NCBI GenBank assembly: GCA_946122785.1
Contig: CAMGYJ010000010.1
Coordinates: forward strand, 48,505,134-48,569,133
From: Linum tenue
Lineage: Eukaryota; Streptophyta; Magnoliopsida; Malpighiales; Linaceae
Direction of reading: 5' to 3'
Length of the DNA: 64,000 nucleotides
In this document: positions 1 through 8,790 of the stretch, in pieces
How the letters are laid out: the number at the start of each line of letters is the position of its first letter
Position numbering within the stretch: position 1 is the stretch's first letter
The notes under the pieces: generated by a model
The model's input: only the letters and a program-made list of their open reading frames with translations
What the model was told of the DNA's origin: nothing
Database searches by the model: none
Position numbers and translations under genes: made by a program

Positions 1-2074
1 TGTATCTTCCTTGGTTATTGTCATCAACGTAGTGCATATCGTTGCTTTGATCCTAATACTCATCGTCTTTTTCACTCTCGTCACGTTGTCTTTGTTGAGT
101 CTCAATTTCCAGGCTTTCACACAGCTCCTCCTGAGCCCAATCTTTCTCAGTCCTGGCTTTTGGACCTCTCCCCCACCATCACTACACCGTCGGGCCACTC
201 ACCATTCTCCACACCCCCGCCTGGGCCTGCTCCACCGGCCCACTCCCCCTTGGCTGTCTCCCCTATGCAGGATCCTTCCGCCCCTGGGCCTACATCCGAT
301 GCTGCTGCTCCTTCTCCTACTGCTGGGCCCCCGCCTGGGCCTCTGTCTCCTGCCGAGCCCGCCACACCCCCGCCTGGGCCTCTCCGCCCCGTTGGCCCAC
401 CTCCGCCCCCTGTCCGCAGTCACTCCATGACTACAAGGGCCCAACACGGCATATTCAGGCCAAAGAAGAGGCTGTTTCATGTCCAAATCCAGGCCAACCC
501 ACCTCCTCTTGAGCCTCGGTCCGTTCATGAGGCTCTTCAATACCCGGAATGGAATGCTGCTCTTCACACTGAACACACTGCTTTGCTGGCCAATTCTACA
601 TGGGATTTGGTTCCTCGCCTACCTCACTATCATGTTCTTGGCAATCGTTGGGTTTTTCGTGTGAAGCATCATCCCGATGGCTCTATTTCTCGGTTTAAGA
701 CCCGACTGGTTGCTAAGGGTTATCATCAACGTCCTGGTCTCGATTTCACTGATACTTTCAGTCCGGTTGTCAAGCCTGTGACTGTTCGTACTGTTTTTAC
801 CCTGGCTCTCTCTCAGTCTTGGCCGATTGCTCAGTTTGATGTTAATAATGCTTTTCTCCAGGGTCCATTAGAGGAAGAAGTTTATATGGTTCAACCCCCT
901 GGTTTTGTTGATCCCACTCGCCCTCAACATGTTTGTCGTCTTCGTCGTGCTATCTATGGCCTTCGTCAAGCACCAAGGGCTTGGTATACCGCTTTGAGTA
1001 CCTTTCTCATCGATTTTGGTTTCACGAGGACTCACTCTGATGCCTCTCTCTTTGTCTACTCCCGCGGGAAGGTTCTTCTCTACTTCCTGGTATATGTCGA
1101 TGATCTATTGCTTACAGGCAACGATCCCAGCACTCTTGCTCTTTTTCAACAGGCTCTCTCTACAAGGTTCTCTCTCAAGGCTCTTGGGGATGTCAACTAT
1201 TTTTTGGGCATTGAGGTCATTCCGACAGCCACAGGGTATATTCTCTCACAGCATAAATACATGGTTGATGTTCTACAGCGTTTTCTGATGACCGATGCCA
1301 AGTCTGTTGCCTACTCCTATGGCTGCTTCCACCACCCTTACACTTACTGACGGGAGTCCTCCTGCGGATGCTACTCGCTACCGTCAGGTCCTTGGTGCCC
1401 TTCAATATCTTGTCTATGCCCGTCCTGATATTGCATACTCTGTTAACAAGCTCTCTCGGTATATGCATGCTCCGACGGTCCATCATTGGCAGTGTGTTAA
1501 GCGGCTTCTTCGTTATATCTCTGGGACTATTACATTTGGTCTCTCCATTCATCGCTCACCTGGTACTCTCCCTCTCGCTGCTTTTGCCGACGCTGACTGG
1601 GCAGGAAATCTCGATGACCGCTCCTCAACTTCGGGCTATCTTGTCTATCTTGGTTCCACTCTTATCTCCTGGCGTTCCCAAAAACAACGGACCGTTGCCC
1701 GCTCTAGCACCGAGGCTGAGTATCGTGCCATTGCCAATGCTACTGCAGAGTTGGAATGGGTGCGGAATCTGCTTCACGAGCTCCATCATCCTCTGGCTAC
1801 TGCCCCCACTGTTTACTCTGATAATCTCGGTGCTACCTATTTCAGTACCAACCCGGTCTTCCACTCTCGCATGAAGCACCTCGCTCTTGATTATCACTTT
1901 GTTCGTCAGCTTGTTCAAGCTGGCCGTCTCCATGTCTCCTACATTCCCACTGCTCATCAGCTCGCCGATGCTCTCACCAAGCCACTCCCAACCACTCGTT
2001 TTCTTCTGCTTCGATCCAAGATTGGCGTCGTTGATACCTCCTCCATCTTGCGGGGGCGTATTAGAGATAAATGA
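1..2074 (+). pseudogene. copia pol (integrase end, RT, RNase H), frameshifted
   Basis: Reading is open from base 1, where the typical end of the integrase region (GY..., RCFDP, SRHV.F.E..FP) is seen, followed by a Pro-rich spacer. Reverse transcriptase of the copia type follows, with RFKTRLVAKGY, FDVNNAFLQG, the catalytic YVDDLL at about 1095-1112 and YFLGIEV. Near 1310 the frame shifts: the upstream frame runs to a stop at 1350, and the remaining domains continue in the frame ending at 2074. The second part contains ALQYL..RPDIAY, DADWAG, the STEAEYRAIA motif of RNase H and the terminal HQLADALTKPL. Because of the frameshift it should not make a full polyprotein. It is a different lineage from the three copia elements further right, with a Pro-rich linker and only distant sequence similarity. 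Confidence 0.88.
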
Positions 2075-2251
2075 TTTTTCATTTTATTCTTTTATTCTTT
2101 CCACTTTGTTTCTGTTCCTAACTTTCTGGGTAGTGCACCTAGCTTTCTGTTGTACGTGCACCTACTTTCCCTCTACAAAATCTGTATATTAGTTTCATAG
2201 ATCTTAATGAGAATCACAACAGTCTTTCACACAATCTATATTCCTCTCACA
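2059..2251 (+). repeat. 3' LTR of the left-edge copia element
   Basis: The LTR starts with TATTAGAGATAA directly after a GCGGGGGCG polypurine tract and ends CTCTCACA. The start is uncertain by a few bases because the terminal TG appears mutated. The partner LTR is not in the window, so the age cannot be judged. Confidence 0.65.
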
Positions 2252-3072
2252 GTAGTTTAGCTTTTGCAGTTGCATATCATGAATCGCCTACAACAATTCA
2301 ATTAACCTGATAATGATGCAAGATTCATCACTATAAGAAGTGTGGAGAATTGAGAATTTAATTTTCAGGGTTTGGATGAAATTTTTGGAAATTTGGGTTT
2401 AATCCAACTTTGTTTTAGATTAGAATTATAAGTACTTTTTTTTTAAACATAACAACAATCGGTTTGTAGTGTAATGGATAACTGTTTCTTTAATAATTAT
2501 CGTGCTGTGAGTTTGAACCACAAAGACTATCACCTATTGAATTTTCTTTTCCTCCAAATTCAAACTACTACTTGGAGATCTTCAAATTTTAGGAATGTCC
2601 CATGACACTCCTAAAAGACCAATAATTCATTTCTACCCCAAACTCAAACTAAGTACCAAGAGTCGTCGTTAAAATTTTCCCTAAATTTTAAAGGTGTCCT
2701 GGACTCTAGACTTGGCAAAATTTTCTTTACTAAGCCTCTGCAACCAACACCAATCTCAATGTCCACAATCTGTGTCCATCATACGAGAGAAAAATATCAA
2801 TTTTTAATGTCGGCTGACATACCTTGTCATGTACGTGGCCAAAATTCTTGCCTATTTAAACTAAGAGACGAACAACATGAAATCAAATTAAACTAAGAGA
2901 GTATGAGATGAAACCAACTCTATCCATATTTAAACTAAGAGACGAATAAGGAAAAAAAATCAAACTAATAGATAGATAGAAACCAAATAATTAACTCTAG
3001 GGTTCTCAGCCAACTTCTTGGTGTTATTGTCAATATGGTAATGATTCATCATCTATATATGCATCATTGTCT
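2252..3072. other. Gene-free upstream block of the first array unit
   Basis: No gene. This block is repeated upstream of the genes at 25639 (from about 24122) and 35907 (from about 34831). It holds a tRNA-like A box/B box pair (2468-2519), a degraded copia pol 3' end (about 2715-2800) and AT-rich sequence. Its presence in front of all three closely related genes shows that the whole unit, not just the coding region, was duplicated. Confidence 0.7.
2468..2519 (+). repeat. Possible tRNA-derived SINE relic (A and B boxes)
   Basis: AGTGTAATGG at 2468-2477 fits the pol III A-box consensus RGYNNARYGG at every position. GTTTGAACC at 2511-2519 fits the B box GWTCRANNC except for one base. Spacing is tRNA-like. 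The same pair recurs at 24369-24420 and 35072-35123, but only as part of the block duplication, so these copies are not independent evidence. No clear SINE ends were found. Confidence 0.35.
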
Positions 3073-3236
3073 GAACCGCCTTCTCTATCTTCATCTGCAT
3101 GCCAGTTTCCTCGGCAGACCGATTCTTCCACTCTCCCTTTCGTTCTGTCTTAATCGTCGAACAAAATAAATCGAACCCAACTTGCCTCTGCAGGCCAAGC
3201 TCTGTACATATAGGCCCTCTCGTGTTACTATATATA
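3073..3236 (+). promoter_or_regulatory. Conserved upstream module and TATA of array gene 1
   Basis: GAACCGCC (3073-3080) is followed by TTCATCTGCA, a TTCCTCGG.AGAC.GATTC box and a CTCTCC run. The same order stands before nearly every gene of the array. TATA-like sequences are present at about 3206 and 3229-3236. The core begins 196 bp before the ATG. Confidence 0.7.
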
Positions 3237-3268
3237 CAACAAGCACATCGTAAATACGTTATGTTCAA

Positions 3269-3700
3269 ATGGCGAGGATGTTAGTCGCAGCGATGATGGT
3301 AATAACCCTGCTAGCGATTTGCACCATGTGCTGCATGGTAAGCTGCTTCAATGCAACGTTGTGCGCAGGAAGTGATGAGAAAGGGAGGTGCAGCGCATAT
3401 CCTTTGCCGGCGGGTAACTTTCAGCTGGAAGACATCTTCGATGGTTTTTGGAGCAAACAATTCCACGGAGGCAAAAGAGTCGGTTGCTACACGAGAGACT
3501 ACGTTGATGAGGATCATAACCTGTACACGGTGTACGCCTCTTTTACCTGCGACGTCACGCCCGGTATAAGGTGCCGTCTGTGTTTCGATTCTGGCATCAC
3601 CCGCATGGAGCAAGGGTGCCGTGGCCGAGCCGGAGGGAGCGTCTTGTTTGAGAACTACTGTTGTTTTAGGTACGAGACAGCTTACAACATCTGCACCTAG
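3269..3700 (+). CDS. Secreted cysteine-rich protein, divergent DUF26/Gnk2-like (array gene 1)
   Basis: 143 residues, single exon. Residues 1-25 form a signal peptide (MARML then a hydrophobic run ending near VSC). The mature part has Cys at 26, 32, 41, 73, 94, 102, 105, 117, 131, 132 and 142. C94-X7-C102-X2-C105, the following GC.GRAGG and CCFRYETAY resemble the second half of the DUF26 domain, whose canonical spacing is C-X8-C-X2-C and whose end is C..RYE. Known single-domain members (ginkbilobin-2 type) are secreted and antifungal or sugar-binding; this function is only inferred here. The start is ATGGCGAGG, shared with sister genes. An out-of-frame ATG at 3261 opens a 7-codon uORF overlapping it. 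The gene lacks the N-glycosylation site seen in most paralogs (GKRVGC instead of GN.TGC). A copia element sits 15 bp after the stop, so the native AATAAA (8904) is now 5 kb away. Confidence 0.8.
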   Translation: MARMLVAAMMVITLLAICTMCCMVSCFNATLCAGSDEKGRCSAYPLPAGNFQLEDIFDGFWSKQFHGGKRVGCYTRDYVDEDHNLYTVYASFTCDVTPGIRCRLCFDSGITRMEQGCRGRAGGSVLFENYCCFRYETAYNICT

Positions 3701-3715
3701 CTAGCTAGCTAGCTA

Positions 3716-4057
3716 TATCAGACCAAAATCCCCAAATTTCAACTTCAAATGCAACGGCTACTCCCACGGCTAGCTGGTCCGACATCGTTTCGGGAAAGGG
3801 AAGAAGTCATCCGAGAGGAACGACACCGTCTCAAGACAAAGGGAAAGGCAAGCTTAATACGCTGCCGTTTGTGACTCAGTGACAGTGTGTCACTTTCGTT
3901 CCCCTGTACTTGTTCACCAGAGCTCTGTTTTCCTTTTCCTTTTTCTGCATTTCGACAGCTCACCAGAGCTTGTCTTCTAGCTTTGATCCTTGTATAAAAG
4001 ACTGAGATGATGAATGAGAAACTAAGTTTAGGGTTTGATATCACACACTCGGTGTTA
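3716..4057 (+). repeat. 5' LTR of copia element at 3716-8790
   Basis: 342 bp, identical by eye to 8449-8790. A TATA-like TATAAAAGAC stands near 3993. Termini form a short inverted repeat (TA.CA/TGTTA). Confidence 0.93.
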
Positions 4058-4069
4058 TGGTATCAGAGC
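4058..4069 (+). other. Primer binding site (initiator Met-tRNA)
   Basis: TGGTATCAGAGC directly follows the LTR and is complementary to the 3' end of plant initiator methionine tRNA, the usual primer of plant copia elements. Confidence 0.9.
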
Positions 4070-4091
4070 AACCCTAGCCGCCGCCTCCAAA

Positions 4092-7000
4092 ATGAACGCT
4101 CAAGAAGCAGTTCCAAACATGGATCCAATGTCGGATCCTTTCTTTCTACATGGTTCAGATCAACCAGGGTTGATGTTGGTAGGTGAGAAGCTGACCACCA
4201 CCAACTACAACGACTGGAGCAAGGCTATGCTGAACGCATTGGCCGCCAAGAACAAGCTTGGCTTCATCATTGGCACAATCGTTGCCCCTGATCCAACAGA
4301 TGTCACTTTTTCTTCCTGGTCAAGGAACAACGTCATGGTTCTCAGCTGGGTTCAACAGGCAGTCGATCCCCTCATCAAGAAGACCATTATGTCCTGCAAA
4401 CTCGCTTCTGAAGCCTGGCAAAGCCTCAAGTCACGCTATGGCCAAGGAGACATGATTCGAGTTGCAGAACTCATTGGAGCCATTGCCACAATCAAGCAAG
4501 GTAACCAATCTGTAACTGAGTACTATGGAAACCTCATAGCCCTGCAAGATGAACTCGACAATTACCAACCAATAGATCCTTGTCGTTGTACCAATACCAT
4601 TCACACCACATGTGCTTCCATGAATGCTGTTTTTGGTTACAAAGATGTCAACTCAGTTATTCAATTTCTTCGTGGCCTGAATGATAACTTTGCCACTGTA
4701 AGATCCCAAGTTCTCTTTGGAGACACTTTACCCTCAATTGATAGGGTCTTCCAACGAGCTCTTCAACATGAGAGACAACTTTTTGGTACTCACCAAGGCC
4801 AAATGAGCACTGCTGATCCATCAGCCTTTGCTGTTCAAGGTTTTAAACGCCCATTCTCATCAGGCAAACGTCCTCAATGTACCTTCTGTAACACACCTGG
4901 TCATACAGAAGAGACATGCTTTCATAAGCATGGTTGGCCTCCAGGTTACACACCAAGGGGATCCACTGCCACATCTAACCCTTCCTCTAAACCCCCTGAA
5001 TGCACCTTTTGCAAGCGCATAGGGCATACTGAGGAGAAATGTTTCAAGAAACATGGCTACCCACCCCCTTCTCAGTCAAGGTCTTCAGGCTCTTCAAGAC
5101 CAAGATCAACCATCAATGCTGCTGACAGCAACTCTTCAACTGACTCTGCTCAGGAATTCAAGCTCACTAAGACAGACTATGACAAGCTCATGTCCCTCAT
5201 GACAGAGACCATCAAGGGCAAATCACCACACTCTGCAGCCCTCACCACTCATTACACATCATCTTCAGGTAACCCTACTTGCAACATTATCCATCAATCT
5301 GGTAAACTCATTCCATGGATTCTAGACACTGGTGCAACTGATCACATTGTCAATTCCATTCAAATTCTTTCCAATTCTCAGCAAGTACATCACATTTTCA
5401 TCAATCTTCCCACTGGTGATAGGGTTCAGGCTACCCACAAAGGCCAGATTTTTTGTCTTAATGGCCTAATACTTCAGGATGTTCTCTATGTCCCCAAGTT
5501 CACATTCAACCTCCTGTCAGTAAGCAAACTCACCTCTTCCAGCCAACTCAGCCTAACTTTCTCTTCTGATTCTTGCACAATACAGGACTTGAAGCTGAAG
5601 AGAGTGACTGGTTCTGCTAAGCTCCTCCATGGCCTTTACCACATCAGCCTTCCTTTAGATAGTATACCTAAACCAATCACAGCAGCTGTTAGTTCTCCAT
5701 CTTTTGACATATGGCACTTTAGACTTGGCCATGTTTCTCACAGTAGAATACCTTCATTGAAACAACTCTGTGAATCCATTGAAACTAACAGCACCTTACC
5801 TTGTGATGTTTGCCACTTTGCTAAGCAAAGGAGGCTTCCCTTTCCATCTAGTACCACTGTAACTAGTCACTGTTTTCAACTTATACATGTAGACATATGG
5901 GGACCAAACTCTACTCCCACCTATGATGGATTCAAGTATTTTCTTACCATTGTTGATGACTATACCAGAATGACTTGGCTTATTCTTCTTCATTCCAAAG
6001 CTGAGGCCAGACCAAAATTACAAAGCTTTTGCACCATGGTCACTACCCAGTTTTCTACTTCTGTTCAAACAATTAGAAGTGACCAGGGCAGAGAATTCCA
6101 GATGACAGATTTTTTTGATCAAACTGGTATTCAACATGAAATGTCATGCATTGAAACCCCACAGCAAAACAGCAAAGTAGAACGCAAACACCAACATATT
6201 TTAGCTGTAGCAAGAGCATTAAAATTCCAAGCCAATCTTCCAATTGGTTTATGGGGAGATTGTGTAAAGCATGCTGTATTTCTCATTAATAGGGTCCCTA
6301 CTCCAGTTCTCAACAACCTGACCCCCTTTGAGAAACTCCATAACAAACCTCCTGACTTACTTGACCTAAAAGTTTTCGGTTGCCTTTGCTATGCCTCAAC
6401 AATCACCAGTCATAGGACCAAATTTCAAGAGAGAGCTAGGAAAGGAGTGTTTCTGGGATACAGTCCAGGTATCAAAGGATACAAAATTTATGACCTCCAG
6501 ACCAATGACATCTTCACTTCTAGGGATGTTCATTTCTACGAGACAGAATTCCCATTTCAAGAATCCAACAATCTTCCCACCACATCAGAATCATCTCCTC
6601 CACCCTACACATCTCCATTACCCTATCACCCTGATCAACCAGCATCAACTCCTTCCTCTCCCCAACCTCCATCCTCACCAGACACACCACCAGCTCCCTC
6701 AACTACTTCCATCCCATCTTCATCTTCTGACCTTCCCATTGCCATCAGGAAACCAACCAGAACCATCAAACAACCATCCAAACTCCAAAACTACCATTGC
6801 AACCTACTTCAGCAGGTTTCTTCCTCTAGTCATTCTCTTCAGCAGCAAGTTCCAGGTATCACCTACCCTCTTTCTGATGTACTTGATTACAGTTCCTTGT
6901 CCACTCCTTATCTCAAATTCATCCTAAACATTTCTTGTTACAAAGAGCCTGAGAGTTATGAAGAAGCTGCTCAAAGACCAGAATGGAATAGAGCCATCAA

Positions 7001-8615
7001 TCATGAGATTGATGCTCTTGAACAGAACCAAACCTGGGATGTAGTCAGCCTCCCAGAAAACAGAAAACCACTTGGCAACAAATGGATCTTCAAATACAAA
7101 TTTCTGTCTGATGGCAGTTTAGAGAGGGAGAAGGCCAGATTAGTAGCCAAGGGCTACAATCAACAGGAGGGCATTGATTACCAGGACACATTTGCCCCAG
7201 TTGTCAAAATGACCACAGTGAGACTGTTCCTAGCCATAGCTGCAGCAAAATCATGGCATGTTCATCAACTTGATGTGAACAATGCATTCTTACATGGGGA
7301 TCTCACTGAGGAAGTGTACATGAAACTTCCTAAAGGCTACACACCCCCACCACACATCAAGAATCCAGTCTGCAGGCTTAAAAAGTCACTCTATGGCCTC
7401 AAGCAGGCTTCTAGGCAATGGTTTTCAAAACTAGCAGACAGCCTCACCAGCAGGGGTTATACATCCAGCCAAGTTGATCATTCTCTCTTCTTCAAATCCA
7501 CAGGGTCTCATTTCACTTGTGTATTGGTTTATGTTGATGATCTGGTAGTTGGTGGCTCTGACTTGGAAGAAATCAATCAGCTCAAAAACTTCCTCCACAC
7601 AACATTCAGCATCAAAGACCTTGGCCCGCTTAAATTCTTCCTTGGCATTGAAGTTGCCAGGAATTCATCTGGCATCCACCTTTCCCAGAGAAAGTACACT
7701 CTTGAGATACTTGAGGAGGGAGAAGTATTACTTTCCAGACCAGTTTCCACTCCTATGGACTACAAACTCCACCTGACTGCCAATCACTCAGATCCATATC
7801 CAGACCCTTCCTTTTACAGACGCATTGTTGGCAAACTGATCTATCTCACAACAACCAGACCAGACATCAGTTTTGCCACCCAAGCAGTCAGCAGAATCCT
7901 AAGATATCTCAAGTCAGCTCCATCAACTGGACTCTTTTTTCCTTCATCTTCTGATCTCCATCTCAAGTCCTTCAGTGATTCAGACTGGGCAGCCTGTATG
8001 GACACTCGGCGTTCTGTGACAGGCTATTGCATATACATAGGCTCCTCACTTGTGTCCTGGCGCAGCAAAAAGCAGAAGACCATTTCCAGATCCTCTTGTG
8101 AGGCAGAGTACAGAGCCATGGCAGACACTACATGTGAGCTTCAATGGCTCCTCTATCTCCTCAAAGACTTCCAGGTTCCACATCCCAAACCTGCCATCCT
8201 TTATTGCGACAATCAATCCGCAATCCACATTGCAGAAAACCCAACTTTCCATGAGCGGACGAAGCACATCGAAATCGATTGCCACCTCGTCCGTGAAAAA
8301 TTGCAGAGTTCCACCATCAAGCTGCTCCACGTTTCGTCACTCCATCAGTTAGCCGACCTCTTCACCAAGGCTCTACCACCTGCAACTTTCTCCACTCTCC
8401 TCTCCAAGCTTGGTGTGCATAATTTATGCCCACCAGCTTGTGGGGGGGTATCAGACCAAAATCCCCAAATTTCAACTTCAAATGCAACGGCTACTCCCAC
8501 GGCTAGCTGGTCCGACATCGTTTCGGGAAAGGGAAGAAGTCATCCGAGAGGAACGACACCGTCTCAAGACAAAGGGAAAGGCAAGCTTAATACGCTGCCG
8601 TTTGTGACTCAGTGA
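4092..8615 (+). CDS. copia Gag-Pol polyprotein, one open frame with an internal deletion
   Basis: About 1,507 residues from ATG 4092; an ATG at 4035 in the same frame lies within the LTR and was not used. Order: Gag with TNYNDWSKAMLNAL; two CCHC zinc knuckles (CTFCNTPGHTEETC and CTFCKRIGHTEEKC); protease with DTGATDH; GAG-pre-integrase with WHFRLGHVSHS and CDVCHFAKQ; integrase core (VDIWGP, IRSDQGREF, TPQQNSKVER); reverse transcriptase (LDVNNAFLHGDL, YVDDLVVGG, FFLGIEV); RNase H (SDSDWAAC, SSCEAEYRAMA, LYCDNQSAIHIAENP). Compared with the element at 26024, about 18 codons are missing in frame near 7885, between RPDISFATQ and LRYLKSAP, at the junction of RT and RNase H. The frame runs into the 3' LTR before stopping. 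Confidence 0.93.
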   Translation: MNAQEAVPNMDPMSDPFFLHGSDQPGLMLVGEKLTTTNYNDWSKAMLNALAAKNKLGFIIGTIVAPDPTDVTFSSWSRNNVMVLSWVQQAVDPLIKKTIMSCKLASEAWQSLKSRYGQGDMIRVAELIGAIATIKQGNQSVTEYYGNLIALQDELDNYQPIDPCRCTNTIHTTCASMNAVFGYKDVNSVIQFLRGLNDNFATVRSQVLFGDTLPSIDRVFQRALQHERQLFGTHQGQMSTADPSAFAVQGFKRPFSSGKRPQCTFCNTPGHTEETCFHKHGWPPGYTPRGSTATSNPSSKPPECTFCKRIGHTEEKCFKKHGYPPPSQSRSSGSSRPRSTINAADSNSSTDSAQEFKLTKTDYDKLMSLMTETIKGKSPHSAALTTHYTSSSGNPTCNIIHQSGKLIPWILDTGATDHIVNSIQILSNSQQVHHIFINLPTGDRVQATHKGQIFCLNGLILQDVLYVPKFTFNLLSVSKLTSSSQLSLTFSSDSCTIQDLKLKRVTGSAKLLHGLYHISLPLDSIPKPITAAVSSPSFDIWHFRLGHVSHSRIPSLKQLCESIETNSTLPCDVCHFAKQRRLPFPSSTTVTSHCFQLIHVDIWGPNSTPTYDGFKYFLTIVDDYTRMTWLILLHSKAEARPKLQSFCTMVTTQFSTSVQTIRSDQGREFQMTDFFDQTGIQHEMSCIETPQQNSKVERKHQHILAVARALKFQANLPIGLWGDCVKHAVFLINRVPTPVLNNLTPFEKLHNKPPDLLDLKVFGCLCYASTITSHRTKFQERARKGVFLGYSPGIKGYKIYDLQTNDIFTSRDVHFYETEFPFQESNNLPTTSESSPPPYTSPLPYHPDQPASTPSSPQPPSSPDTPPAPSTTSIPSSSSDLPIAIRKPTRTIKQPSKLQNYHCNLLQQVSSSSHSLQQQVPGITYPLSDVLDYSSLSTPYLKFILNISCYKEPESYEEAAQRPEWNRAINHEIDALEQNQTWDVVSLPENRKPLGNKWIFKYKFLSDGSLEREKARLVAKGYNQQEGIDYQDTFAPVVKMTTVRLFLAIAAAKSWHVHQLDVNNAFLHGDLTEEVYMKLPKGYTPPPHIKNPVCRLKKSLYGLKQASRQWFSKLADSLTSRGYTSSQVDHSLFFKSTGSHFTCVLVYVDDLVVGGSDLEEINQLKNFLHTTFSIKDLGPLKFFLGIEVARNSSGIHLSQRKYTLEILEEGEVLLSRPVSTPMDYKLHLTANHSDPYPDPSFYRRIVGKLIYLTTTRPDISFATQAVSRILRYLKSAPSTGLFFPSSSDLHLKSFSDSDWAACMDTRRSVTGYCIYIGSSLVSWRSKKQKTISRSSCEAEYRAMADTTCELQWLLYLLKDFQVPHPKPAILYCDNQSAIHIAENPTFHERTKHIEIDCHLVREKLQSSTIKLLHVSSLHQLADLFTKALPPATFSTLLSKLGVHNLCPPACGGVSDQNPQISTSNATATPTASWSDIVSGKGRSHPRGTTPSQDKGKGKLNTLPFVTQ

Positions 8616-8790
8616 CAGTGTGTCACTTTCGTTCCCCTGTACTTGTTCACCAGAGCTCTGTTTTCCTTTTCCTTTTTCTGCATTTCGACAGCTCACCAGA
8701 GCTTGTCTTCTAGCTTTGATCCTTGTATAAAAGACTGAGATGATGAATGAGAAACTAAGTTTAGGGTTTGATATCACACACTCGGTGTTA
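8449..8790 (+). repeat. 3' LTR of copia element at 3716-8790
   Basis: 342 bp, preceded by the GTGGGGGGG polypurine tract and followed by the target duplication AGCTA. It now forms part of the region downstream of array gene 1. Confidence 0.93.

Larger units (their letters stand above)
1..2251 (+). mobile_element. Ty1/copia LTR retrotransposon, 5' part outside the window
   Basis: The right-hand part of a copia element: the end of the integrase region, a proline-rich linker, reverse transcriptase, RNase H, a G-rich polypurine tract near 2050-2058 and a 3' LTR of about 193 bp. The left LTR, gag and protease lie outside the window. The base after the LTR (2252) begins a sequence that is found unbroken at 24155 and 34855, so the right border is well placed by comparison with these uninterrupted copies. 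Confidence 0.88.
3716..8790 (+). mobile_element. Complete Ty1/copia element with identical LTRs
   Basis: 5,075 bp. LTRs of 342 bp at 3716-4057 and 8449-8790 appear identical by eye and start TATCAG and end TGTTA. The 5-bp target duplication AGCTA lies at 3711-3715 and 8791-8795, inside the (CTAG)n tract that follows the stop codon of array gene 1. The primer site TGGTATCAGAGC follows the left LTR (4058) and a G-rich polypurine tract precedes the right one. Identical LTRs mean a very recent insertion. Confidence 0.96.

Noticed and set aside
3311..3613. Antisense open frame of 100 codons across array gene 1, repeated at 25672-25926 and 35949-36251
   Set aside because: It lies wholly opposite the conserved coding region and is kept only because the sense strand is; no independent signal or domain.
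3269..3700. Defensin, thionin, LTP or RALF identity for the array proteins
   Set aside because: Cys spacing does not fit these families, while C-X7-C-X2-C followed by CC..RYE fits a DUF26-like end.
3745..4044. 99-codon minus-strand frame, repeated at 8478-8777
   Set aside because: It lies inside the copia LTR and is duplicated because the two LTRs are identical.
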